Assembly (NCBI RefSeq): GCF_029688735.1
Contig: NZ_JARULD010000002.1
Coordinates: forward strand, 682,001 to 746,000
DNA from: Qipengyuania flavescens
GTDB taxonomy: Bacteria > Pseudomonadota > Alphaproteobacteria > Sphingomonadales > Sphingomonadaceae
DNA: 64,000 nt
Direction of reading: 5' to 3'
A program made the position numbers and the translations under genes. Each line of letters starts with the position of its first letter. Within the stretch, counting starts at the first letter, position 1. The notes under the pieces were generated by a model. It ran no database searches. It saw nothing but the letters and a program-made list of their open reading frames with translations, and was not told the origin of the DNA. Of the stretch, positions 30,253 to 38,328 are shown in pieces.

Positions 30253-32883
30253 CTACTGCCTCAGGCGTTCGAGTGCCTGCGCCAGCACCACGTAGAGCTT
30301 GCCCATATCACTCGACAGCAAGGTGACGCTGACGGCGTGCCCGTCACGGGTGCTGAGCATCGTCCGCAGCATCGCCTCGAAATCGTGAATGTAGCGGCTC
30401 ACATGCTCGCGGAAATCGTGGTCCGCATCGTAGAGTTCGGCGATCTCCCGCGCTTCGGTGTTGTCCAGCAGACGCACGGCGCGGCGGGTAAATATGCCCC
30501 GGTCGCCGCGCAAATAGCTGGCCCACGATGTGTCGGTCACCTCGGTCGATAGAGCCTTGGCAATGTCGATTGCGTTGGAATTCAGGCTTTCGGTAATCAG
30601 CGCGACGCGGCGGGAGAAGTCGTTGTCGACGTCCTCGGTCGCGCGTTCGCGGGCATGGGCGATGCGGCTCTCCAGATTGCCGGTCAGTTCGTTCACTTTC
30701 GCGAGCTGGTCGCGCAGCTGCCGCGTAACTTCCCGTCCCGCCTCGGAAGATCGTGTCGTCGCCTCTTCCAGCTTCGCCAGCGCTTCGTCGGTGTGATCGG
30801 CGAGCGCCCTTTCGATCGATTCGGCGCTCTTCTCGCCGACTTTCGCCGCAATCTGGTCGATCCGGTCGGCCTGCTCGCTTTCGATCGCTGCAAGGGCGGA
30901 GCGCGCGCTGGTCTGAAGCGCCTTGATCGCCTCGCGCAGTTCTTCCTGCGCTTTCGTTGCCACGGCCTCGTTTTCCGAGCCGAGCGCGGCCACGCTGGCG
31001 CGGAGTCGTTCGATGCTGCCGACTTGGGCTGCGGTGGTCTCCCCGAAATCGGCCTGGAAGCGGTCGATCTCTTCCATGGCGCCGCGCGCTTGGTTACCGG
31101 CGGTATCCATGCTTGTGCTGGCCTGCTCGCCGGCCTGCCGGGCCTGGTCGAGCAGCGAGTGGACTTCGCGGGCGCGGGCCTCGATGGCCGCGAGGCGCTC
31201 TTCGCTCGCCGTCATCGCATTGGGCAGGTCGTTGCGGCTCTGATGGGCGCTCGCCTGAATGAGTTCGAGCAGGCGTACGCTCGCATCCGTAAGTGCGGCC
31301 ACGGCCATATCCGTACCGTCGAGCGCTTCGCGGCTTTCCACAAGCTTCGCGTTGAGCGCATCGACGCCCTCGGCAACGCTGCCGCTGGCTTCCTGGCCCT
31401 GCCGGTGGACGGCATCGAACACTTCTCCGAGACGGCCGATCTTCTCCGCCAGCGTATCGCCCTCGCGAGCTAGCGTGTCGGCCTGCTCGAGCTGAGCGGC
31501 GCGCTTGGTGGCCAGCGCGTCGTCGAGCGCTTCGAGCCGCTCGTGCATGGTTGCCAGAGCCGCTTCTTCGGCTGCGTCGAAATTTGCCTGCCGCCGTGCG
31601 GTTTGATCGTCGAACAGCCGGTTGCGTTCGGTGATGCGAGCGTCGACGGCTTCGGCTTCGGCAAACAGGGCCTTCAGCTTCTCATTCGCGGAGTCGAGCG
31701 CTGATTGGTCGATCGCCTTTATCTCTTCAACGGTCCGCTCGAGCCGTTCGCGCATGGCGTCGATCTGGTTGCCCCAGCTTGCCAAGGCCGTTGCTTCGCC
31801 TTGGCGCACCTCGGCAGCGATCGTCGCGGCTTCATCGCGCAGGCTGTCGAGCTGGACCCGCAAATGCGCCACGGCAGCCTCATGCTCCGCCGACGTCTGC
31901 TGCCCGGTCTCGGCAAGTTCTGCGCGCAGGGTTTCGGCCCGACCGCGCATGGCGGCGAGGGCATCGACTTCGCGCCCGTCCAGTTCGCCCCGAAAAGCCT
32001 CGCTCTCCTCGCGGAGAATTGCGAAACGCTGCTCTGCGATGGTGCCGAGCTGCTCGGTCTGCGCTTCGAATGCCACAAGCGCTTCGTCGACGCGCTCTCG
32101 CAGAGAAGCGACTTGCCGCTCGCTCGCGGTACCGAATTCGTTGAGTCGGCGAAAGCCAGCAACCAGCTCGTCCAGCTGGGATTTCGCCGTCCGCCCGGCT
32201 CCGCCGATTTGGTTGGACACATCCTTGGCCGAATTGGTGATCACCGGAAGGTTGTCCCGAAGTTTGTCCATGTTCTCGAGTGCCGTGTCGCTGACGCGGG
32301 CGATCGCATCCACCTGCTCGCCATTGTCGTGGATGAGGCCTTGAAGGCGGTCGGCATGTTCTGAAATCCGCTCGCTTGCCGACCGGCCGAGATATTCGAG
32401 ATCGCGTGTCTGCGAGCCGAGAAATTCGCGCGCGAGGCTGAGTTCTCGGTTCACCACGGCCAGCTTGGCTTCGAGACGCGCCGATTCTTCCGACAGCGAC
32501 CGTGCAACTTCGCCGAACCTGCGCGCCTCCCGCCGGGAATTGCGGACCGCCAGCATCCACAAGCTCACCACGAGAAGGACAGGGATCGCCCAGCTGGTAA
32601 TCCAGCTGGTCCATTGCTGCGCCGTGCCGCCTACGAGCATTTCGCTCCGGTTCGCCCACACGAAGAAGGCGGTCCATGCGACGATAACAGTCAGGGCAAT
32701 AGTCGGCGCGACCCACTGGCGACGAAGTGAGGGGTCATCGTCTTCGGCGACAAATTCCTCGTACTCTTCCACATTCGCATCGTAGGATTCCTCGAATTCG
32801 TCTGAGCTTTCATCGACAGGCTTCTGGGAACCCTCGATTTCAATTTCATCGACCGATGTCTCGTCGGAGACAGCCTTGATCAT
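30253..32883 (-). CDS. Membrane-anchored long coiled-coil protein
   Basis: Protein of 876 residues, not assigned to a named family. Order: an acidic disordered N-terminus (about residues 1-55), two membrane helices (about 60-80 and 95-112), then roughly 620 residues of continuous heptad-type helix rich in Ala, Glu, Arg and Leu, and a C-terminal globular region of about 110 residues (TSWASYLRGDRGIFTRRAVRLL to the end). The architecture resembles filament-like or receptor-like scaffold proteins of the inner membrane. The start at 32883 is chosen because AGGAAG lies 6 bases before it; an upstream ATG at 32898 would add five residues. It has its own CtrA-box promoter and is divergent from the pseudo-signalling genes. 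Confidence 0.85.
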   Translation of the reverse strand: MIKAVSDETSVDEIEIEGSQKPVDESSDEFEESYDANVEEYEEFVAEDDDPSLRRQWVAPTIALTVIVAWTAFFVWANRSEMLVGGTAQQWTSWITSWAIPVLLVVSLWMLAVRNSRREARRFGEVARSLSEESARLEAKLAVVNRELSLAREFLGSQTRDLEYLGRSASERISEHADRLQGLIHDNGEQVDAIARVSDTALENMDKLRDNLPVITNSAKDVSNQIGGAGRTAKSQLDELVAGFRRLNEFGTASERQVASLRERVDEALVAFEAQTEQLGTIAEQRFAILREESEAFRGELDGREVDALAAMRGRAETLRAELAETGQQTSAEHEAAVAHLRVQLDSLRDEAATIAAEVRQGEATALASWGNQIDAMRERLERTVEEIKAIDQSALDSANEKLKALFAEAEAVDARITERNRLFDDQTARRQANFDAAEEAALATMHERLEALDDALATKRAAQLEQADTLAREGDTLAEKIGRLGEVFDAVHRQGQEASGSVAEGVDALNAKLVESREALDGTDMAVAALTDASVRLLELIQASAHQSRNDLPNAMTASEERLAAIEARAREVHSLLDQARQAGEQASTSMDTAGNQARGAMEEIDRFQADFGETTAAQVGSIERLRASVAALGSENEAVATKAQEELREAIKALQTSARSALAAIESEQADRIDQIAAKVGEKSAESIERALADHTDEALAKLEEATTRSSEAGREVTRQLRDQLAKVNELTGNLESRIAHARERATEDVDNDFSRRVALITESLNSNAIDIAKALSTEVTDTSWASYLRGDRGIFTRRAVRLLDNTEAREIAELYDADHDFREHVSRYIHDFEAMLRTMLSTRDGHAVSVTLLSSDMGKLYVVLAQALERLRQ

Positions 32884-32904
32884 GGAGCGCTTCCTCATAG
32901 GGCA

Positions 32905-32943
32905 GAATCTACCACGTTTCGATTATGCTTAAACCCACTTTAA
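32905..32943 (-). promoter_or_regulatory. CtrA-type promoter with a GANTC site in the -10 region
   Basis: TTAA-N7-TTAA is perfect at 32929-32943 and lies 46 bases before the coiled-coil gene. Read leftward, 17 bases separate the second TTAA from TAGATT (32906-32911), a good -10 element, so the CtrA box takes the -35 position. Transcription would start near 32899, just before the AGGAAG ribosome site. GAATC at 32905-32909, a GANTC site for CcrM methylation, overlaps the -10. The box also lies 8 bases before the rightward gene and could affect it. Confidence 0.65.
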
Positions 32944-32950
32944 CTCATCC

Positions 32951-33274
32951 ATGCCTATTCAGCACGCTATGGCCTATCATTCGTCCGATTTCGAGGTTGC
33001 GATCGGTGCTGCTGCCGGTGCCGACGAGGCGCTGCAGGCCGAGCTGAAAGCTGCTTTCGCGCAGAGCGTGGTGCGGCAGGTCGATTTGCTTAGCAGGGCA
33101 CGGTGCGACGGCAACTGGCGGGTCGCTGCCGAACGCCTCCGGGGACTGGCTGCCAGCTTTCATGCGCATGAACTGGCTGCGTTGGCCCGCGAGGCGCTGG
33201 AAGGCGCGCCGGGCGACCCGGGAATAGTCGCCCGCATCCGTAACTTCAGCGAAGAACTTGCATTCCGGGACTGA
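32951..33274 (+). CDS. HPt-like protein lacking the phospho-accepting histidine
   Basis: Protein of 107 residues, all helical. The central segment AERLRGLAASFHAHELAALA matches the histidine phosphotransfer pattern in which the first two residues are normally A-H and the Lys-Gly follows (HxxKG). Here Glu61 stands where the phosphorylated His should be, and Arg replaces the Lys. Family assignment rests on this pattern and the helical size. It is either a pseudo-HPt that binds partners without accepting phosphate, or Glu mimics the phosphorylated state. The start could also be the ATG at 32969. Confidence 0.65.
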   Translation: MPIQHAMAYHSSDFEVAIGAAAGADEALQAELKAAFAQSVVRQVDLLSRARCDGNWRVAAERLRGLAASFHAHELAALAREALEGAPGDPGIVARIRNFSEELAFRD

Positions 33275-33353
33275 GGGAAATCCACCGACTGGGGTGGCTT
33301 CGCCGTCCGGGCAAAACTAGAGTGCCGGCGCAGCAGCCCAAACGGAGAGCGTT

Positions 33354-34532
33354 TTGCGCGTCGCCCTACTTTCCACGCTCGATGATTCCGTCACTCCGGC
33401 ACCGGTGCGTGCGGCCTATCGCAATTTCGCGGGCGCACGCATCATCGACCGGCAGATCGATCTCGCGCTGGCGGCCGGTTGCGAAACGATTGCATGCCTC
33501 GTCGAAGGGATCGGCCGCGAGGTCGCAGAGGCACAGCGCCGTGCCGAACAATCCGGCGTCCGCTTCGTCGCCATGCAGAACCCGCGGGCCCTCTCGGGTC
33601 TCGTGACTGCAGCCGACGAGTTATTTGTAATTGCTGCCGGCGTCCTGCCCTCCGATGCTGCTGTGCTCCGCAACATTGCTCGCCCGGCGGTGCTAGCCTT
33701 TCCAGCCGAAGACGCCGTGCCGAGAGGCTACGAGCGGATCGATCCCGAGTCTGCGTGGTCGGGCGCCTTGCTCGCGCCGGGTTCGGTGGTCGAACGTCTC
33801 GCCGAGCTGCCGCCTGATAGCGACGTGGTTGCCAGCCTGCTGCGGCTGTCGCTGCAATCGGGGGTCAAGGTCCTGCCTCTGGAAAAGCGGCTGATCGAGG
33901 ACGGTCAGTGGCATATCGATCCCAGCGTCGAAGACCTAATCGACAGGGAAGAACGCTGGATCAAGACCCATGCATCGCCAGCACCTTTCACGGCGCCCGG
34001 ACTTGCGGTCGCAGAGCGGATCGGTGCCCGGCTTGCGCGCGACACTTTGGGCACTAAGGGCGCGGGGCTTCCAGCGCTGGGCGCTGCGCTCAGCGGCATC
34101 GGCGCTCTGGCACTCGCGGCTCTCGGCATGCCGGTACCCGCACTGGCGCTCGGTACGGTCATGGCCATGCTCGGCGCGGCGGGAGAGACGGTGGAGCGCA
34201 TCGCGCGGGCGGGGCAATTCGGCGCGCGAAGATCGGCGCTGGCGAAAGCGCTGGACTGGTCGACTGATCCGGTGCTGGCGATCCTCATCGCGGCCGCCTC
34301 TCCCGAAGATACCGGTTGGCTGAGACTGTTCGTTCCAGCGGTGCTGTTCGGTCTCTTGCGACTAGGTGCCCGCCTGCGGGACGACAATTGGGGTGAGACC
34401 TACCGCGACCGGATCGCAATCAGCGCATTGCTGGTTCCGTGCGCGTTTCTGGGGATTACCCAGCCGGTCACAGCGATCATGGCTTTGCTGGTGCTCATCT
34501 CGCTCTTTCTTGTGCCTTACCGTGGCGACTAA
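33354..34532 (+). CDS. Degenerate nucleotidyltransferase / CDP-alcohol phosphotransferase-like fusion
   Basis: Protein of 392 residues. The N-terminal 115 residues look like a MobA-type sugar nucleotidyltransferase fold (ARIIDRQIDLALAAGCETIACLVEG) but lack the glycine-rich LAAGxGxR loop. The C-terminal half has about six membrane helices and aligns in spacing with the CDP-alcohol phosphotransferase motif D-x2-D-G-x2-A-R-x8-G-x3-D-x3-D. The four Asp positions are Leu273, Ala276, Ser294 and Lys298, while both Gly (277, 290) remain. Catalysis is therefore unlikely. TTG start with GGAGAG before it. The family call is inference from the spacing. Confidence 0.6.
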   Translation: MRVALLSTLDDSVTPAPVRAAYRNFAGARIIDRQIDLALAAGCETIACLVEGIGREVAEAQRRAEQSGVRFVAMQNPRALSGLVTAADELFVIAAGVLPSDAAVLRNIARPAVLAFPAEDAVPRGYERIDPESAWSGALLAPGSVVERLAELPPDSDVVASLLRLSLQSGVKVLPLEKRLIEDGQWHIDPSVEDLIDREERWIKTHASPAPFTAPGLAVAERIGARLARDTLGTKGAGLPALGAALSGIGALALAALGMPVPALALGTVMAMLGAAGETVERIARAGQFGARRSALAKALDWSTDPVLAILIAAASPEDTGWLRLFVPAVLFGLLRLGARLRDDNWGETYRDRIAISALLVPCAFLGITQPVTAIMALLVLISLFLVPYRGD

Positions 34533-34543
34533 CGTCGACTTAA
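34529..34543 (+). promoter_or_regulatory. Near-consensus CtrA site
   Basis: CTAA-N7-TTAA, one mismatch from TTAA-N7-TTAA, followed by CCAT so that TTAACCAT is complete at 34540-34547. It lies 25 bases before the next gene, at the end of the preceding one. No convincing -10 element is found 17 bases downstream, so it could act otherwise than as a simple activator site. Confidence 0.4.
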
Positions 34544-34567
34544 CCATGTCCATGATAGCGCGACGGC

Positions 34568-35533
34568 ATGAAGATGGAGATCCCGGTGCCTGACGCTGCC
34601 CGAGCGGACCAAGCGAGAGAATTGCGCGAGTCCTTGGCTGGCGGGAATGCCGTGCTCGCGCGGGTTACGCCGATCCTGGAGCATCTGCTGTCGACCCCGG
34701 ACCACTCGCTGTTCAGCGACGAGATTGTCGCGCGGATTCGCGGCATGTGCTACGATCTTGCCTGGCAGATCCTCCGGGCCCAGGCGGAGGCGACCGGGGA
34801 AGCGGGGCGCGAAGCCTTTGCCGACAAGCATGGCGAAGCGCTGGCGCAGCACTTCTTCACCAGCCCGCGGGTCCTCTCGCATTGCCATGCCCTCGCGCTC
34901 GAGTGGCAATTGGCGACGCGGATGGAAGCGCAATACGGCATCGACCCGGTGCTTTCCCCGCTATTGCAGACATTGATCGCTTCGCCCGACAGCGGTCAGG
35001 CCAGCGCGGCGATGGGGGCTCTGGCCGCGCAGGCGCGCTTCGCCCAATCGCAGCGGCGCATGGAGCTTTCGCTCGCCGAACTGCCGGGCGACCTGTTTCA
35101 CGAACTGCTGCTGGGGTGGCGCAACTTCGGCGGAGATCGGCGGTCCGATGCCATGATCCGCGCCGAAGCGAAGCTGCGCAACGCCTATGACGAGAGCTCG
35201 GCCCGTCTGTCGCTGCTCGCCCGGCTCGTGGCAGGGCTTGGAGAAGAAGTTACGAAGGCCCTCGACGTGGAACAGGCCGGTGTCGCGCTGTTTCTAACGG
35301 CACTGGCGGCACGGTCGAACCAGTCGCGCAACCTTGCTGTGCTTGCGACGAACGAACAGCAGGTCGCGCGGCTCGCACTGGCGCTGCGCGGCTGCGGTCT
35401 CGACGCGGCGGAGGCGAATAGCCAGATTCTGAGGCTACACCCACAAAGCAGCCCGCAAGGCGGCCTCGATGGGATCACGCAGGCCGAGGCGAAGAAATGG
35501 CTCGCCGAAGCCGGCACGATGGGGATCGTCTGA
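34568..35533 (+). CDS. Helical protein of unknown function
   Basis: Protein of 321 residues, almost entirely alpha-helical by composition, soluble, without signal peptide or membrane helix. No catalytic motif or family is recognised. The segments VLARVTPILEHLLSTPDHSLFSDEIVARIRGM and DLFHELLLGWRNFGG look like conserved helix pairs. It lies between the pseudo-phosphotransferase and the pseudo-kinase on the same strand and ends 2 bases before the kinase start, so it probably shares their process. A GTG at 34586 with GGAG before it is an alternative start. Confidence 0.8.
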   Translation: MKMEIPVPDAARADQARELRESLAGGNAVLARVTPILEHLLSTPDHSLFSDEIVARIRGMCYDLAWQILRAQAEATGEAGREAFADKHGEALAQHFFTSPRVLSHCHALALEWQLATRMEAQYGIDPVLSPLLQTLIASPDSGQASAAMGALAAQARFAQSQRRMELSLAELPGDLFHELLLGWRNFGGDRRSDAMIRAEAKLRNAYDESSARLSLLARLVAGLGEEVTKALDVEQAGVALFLTALAARSNQSRNLAVLATNEQQVARLALALRGCGLDAAEANSQILRLHPQSSPQGGLDGITQAEAKKWLAEAGTMGIV

Positions 35534-35535
35534 CC

Positions 35536-36978
35536 ATGGCCAGCGTCGGCACAAGCTATATCGCATCTGCTAGGGTCGATGGCGAAGGGCGGCTCGTCGA
35601 AGCCGGTGAACCGCTCGCGAGCCTGCAGGAAGCCTGCAGCGGGCAGATCGGAGGCCCGATCGCCATTCCCGAACTACATGCGCTGGTCGACAAGGCCAAC
35701 ACCTACGGCCTTCGCCTCGCGCGGCAATTCACCGCCATCGACGGCGACAACAGCATCACCGCCTGGGTGGAAATCACTCCCAAGTTCGATGACGACGGGA
35801 ATATTTTGCAGAGCGCGATCGATGTCGTGAGCTGGCACAGCGAAGAATTGCCACCGGAAAACGAACTCGACGCCGCGCGTCGCCGGATCGAGATAAACCG
35901 GCATCTCGCGGACTGCACCGTGCGGCTGAGCCCATCGCAGGGCATACTGTCGGTAGAGACCGAGGCGCCCGACCTTGCGGGGTTCGTAGAAGCTGCTCGC
36001 GCAGGGATCGGCCGACCTTGGACCGATTTCGTCCATTTGCCAGGCAGCACGCACGAGCAGCCGCTCCATTGGCGCTTGCTCGATGGTTCGCGCTGCGAAA
36101 TCGACGGGTCGAAGCGTGCATGGACGGCGCATCTTGAACCGCTCGGCAAAGGCGAGCCGGGTAGTGCAGGCTTCGCCCTCTACCTGACCGCTGACACGCC
36201 TGCTGCGGGCGTAGAGGCTGCGGAAAATGGTGCCGGTATCGAAGGCGCATCCTTCGGTCGCGACCTCACGCCGGTCCTTCGCCAACCGATCAATCGCATC
36301 ATCGCCAACGCCGAAACGATCAGGACGAAGCTAGCGGGGCCGATTGCTGACGAATACAGTTCCTATGCGGCCGATATCGCTACCGCGGCCCAGCATCTCT
36401 TGGCGCTGATCGACGACCTCTCAGATCTCGAGGTCGTCGAATCAGACCAGTTCGTTACCGCGCCGGACCGTATCGAGCTTGCCGACGTCGCGCGACGGGC
36501 CTGCGGTATTCTCGGCGTTCGCGCGCAGGAGAAGGGCATCACGCTGGTGCCGCCTGTGGAAGGCGAGAGCCAGCTGGCCATCGCCGAATTCAGGCGCGTG
36601 CTGCAGATCCTGCTCAACCTCGTCGGCAATGCGATCCGCTATGCGCCTGAGGACAGCCAGGTCTGGATCCGGCTCGACCGGATCGGCAGCCGCGCACTCA
36701 TCACTGTGGCAGACCAGGGTCACGGCCTTGACGAGGAACAACAGGCGAGGGTGTTCGAGAAGTTCGAGCGGTTGGGGCGCAGCGGCGATGGTGGCTCCGG
36801 CCTCGGGCTCTATATTTCACGCCGGATCGCACGCGCGATGGACGGCGATCTCACAGTCGAAAGCGCACCGGGGCAGGGCGCGCGTTTCACACTTTCCGTT
36901 CCGGCCGCTGATGAGATGCGAGCGGAAAAGCGGGACGATGCGGGGCGCGATAACCCACAAAACGACACGAGCGCTTGA
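35536..36978 (+). CDS. PAS-domain histidine kinase of PleC/DivJ type, H-box His replaced by Pro
   Basis: Cytoplasmic protein of 480 residues. A PAS-like sensor domain (about residues 40-105) and a second poorly conserved region precede the dimerisation domain near residue 240. Its LTPVLRQPINRIIANAE aligns with the usual SHELRTPLNAIIGFAE, so Pro246 occupies the phosphorylated His. The following YAADIATAAQHLLALIDDLSDLE is typical of PleC/DivJ/PdhS kinases. The ATP domain is intact: N box LLNLVGNAIRYAPE, G1 DQGHGLDEE, F box FEKFERLGR, G2 GSGLGLYISR. It probably binds ATP but cannot autophosphorylate normally. ATG 35536 follows the previous stop by 2 bases. Confidence 0.88.
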   Translation: MASVGTSYIASARVDGEGRLVEAGEPLASLQEACSGQIGGPIAIPELHALVDKANTYGLRLARQFTAIDGDNSITAWVEITPKFDDDGNILQSAIDVVSWHSEELPPENELDAARRRIEINRHLADCTVRLSPSQGILSVETEAPDLAGFVEAARAGIGRPWTDFVHLPGSTHEQPLHWRLLDGSRCEIDGSKRAWTAHLEPLGKGEPGSAGFALYLTADTPAAGVEAAENGAGIEGASFGRDLTPVLRQPINRIIANAETIRTKLAGPIADEYSSYAADIATAAQHLLALIDDLSDLEVVESDQFVTAPDRIELADVARRACGILGVRAQEKGITLVPPVEGESQLAIAEFRRVLQILLNLVGNAIRYAPEDSQVWIRLDRIGSRALITVADQGHGLDEEQQARVFEKFERLGRSGDGGSGLGLYISRRIARAMDGDLTVESAPGQGARFTLSVPAADEMRAEKRDDAGRDNPQNDTSA

Positions 36979-36985
36979 CACGAAA

Positions 36986-37007
36986 AAGGGGCGCCGCAGC
37001 GCCCCTT
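36986..37007. terminator. Bidirectional rho-independent terminator
   Basis: Perfect 9-base stem AAGGGGCGC / GCGCCCCTT with a 4-base loop between the convergent pseudo-kinase and gltA genes. A run of five T follows on the minus strand, so it mainly ends the gltX-gltA message. Confidence 0.85.
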
Positions 37008-37031
37008 GATCTATTGCTACGGAAGCCGGGT

Positions 37032-38318
37032 TTACCGCTTGTCCATCGGCACGTAATCGCGCTCGGTCGGGCCAGTGTAAAGCTGGCGCGGGCGACCGAT
37101 GACCTGGCCGGGATCGGAGATCATCTCGTTCCACTGCGCCACCCAGCCGACGGTGCGGGCGAGGGCGAAGAGCGCGGTGAACATGGTCGTCGGGAAGCCG
37201 ATCGAATTCAGGATGATGCCCGAGTAGAAGTCGACGTTCGGGAAAAGCTTCTTTTCCTTGAAGTAATCGTCGTTCAGCGCGAGTTCTTCGAGGCGCAGCG
37301 CCGTCTCGAACACCGGATCGCTGACATTCAGTGCCTCGAACACTTCGCGCAGCGTCTTCTGCATCACTGTCGCGCGCGGGTCGTAGTTCTTGTAGACGCG
37401 GTGGCCGAAGCCCATCAGGCGGAACGGGTCGTTCTTGTCCTTCGCACGCTCGATATAATGCGGGATCTTGTCAGGCGAACCGATCTCCTGAAGCATGTTC
37501 AGCGCAGCTTCGTTGGCGCCGCCATGCGCCGGGCCCCACAGGCATGCGATACCGGCGGCGATACAAGCAAACGGGTTCGCGCCCGACGATCCGGCGAGGC
37601 GGACGGTCGAGGTCGAGGCGTTCTGCTCGTGATCGGCATGGAGAATGAAAATCCGGTCCATCGCCTTTTCGATCGCGGGATGGATCTCGTATTCCTCGGC
37701 CGGGACGCCGAAGGTCATGCGCAGGAAATTGCCGGTGTAGCTCAGGTTGTTGTCCGGCTGCATGAAAGGCTGGCCGATGGCATACTTGTAGGCCCAGGCG
37801 GCAATCGTCGGCATCTTGGCGATCAGGCGATGGCTGCTGATCTTGCGATGCTCGGGATCGGAAATGTCGGTGCTGTCGTGATAGAATGCCGACAGAGCAC
37901 CGACCACGCCGCACATGATCGCCATCGGGTGCGCGTCGCGGCGGAAGCCCTGGTAGAACTGGCGCAGCTGGTCGTGCAGCATGGTGTGCCGCGTGATCGT
38001 GTAGTCGAAATCGTCCAGCTCTTCCTTGCCCGGCAGTTCGCCGTTCAGGAGCAGGTAGGCGACTTCCATAAAACTGGAATGTTCGGCCAGCTGGCCGATA
38101 GGATAACCGCGGTGCAGCAGGACGCCTTCTTCACCGTCGATATAGGTCAGCGCGCTTTCGCAGCTGGCGGTGGACTTGTAGCCGGGATCGTAAGTGAACT
38201 TGCCGGTGCCGCCGTACAGCTTGCGGATGTCGATGACATCGGGGCCGACGCTGCCCTGAAGTACGGGGAATTCCTGGGTCTGGTCGCCCAGATCGAGAGT
38301 TGCCTTGTTGTCGGCCAC
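37032..38318 (-). CDS. gltA: Citrate synthase
   Basis: Hexameric type II citrate synthase of 428 residues, entry step of the citric acid cycle. Visible are the N-terminal [17 protein letters not shown] strand region typical of Gram-negative enzymes, [43 protein letters not shown] with the catalytic His, [15 protein letters not shown] with another catalytic His, and the C-terminal Asp in NVDFYSG. The GTG at 38318 is chosen because GAGGAG precedes it by 6 bases. It follows gltX with 10 bases between, so the two are one operon. Confidence 0.97.
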   Translation of the reverse strand: MADNKATLDLGDQTQEFPVLQGSVGPDVIDIRKLYGGTGKFTYDPGYKSTASCESALTYIDGEEGVLLHRGYPIGQLAEHSSFMEVAYLLLNGELPGKEELDDFDYTITRHTMLHDQLRQFYQGFRRDAHPMAIMCGVVGALSAFYHDSTDISDPEHRKISSHRLIAKMPTIAAWAYKYAIGQPFMQPDNNLSYTGNFLRMTFGVPAEEYEIHPAIEKAMDRIFILHADHEQNASTSTVRLAGSSGANPFACIAAGIACLWGPAHGGANEAALNMLQEIGSPDKIPHYIERAKDKNDPFRLMGFGHRVYKNYDPRATVMQKTLREVFEALNVSDPVFETALRLEELALNDDYFKEKKLFPNVDFYSGIILNSIGFPTTMFTALFALARTVGWVAQWNEMISDPGQVIGRPRQLYTGPTERDYVPMDKR

Positions 38319-38328
38319 GCGTGTCTCC

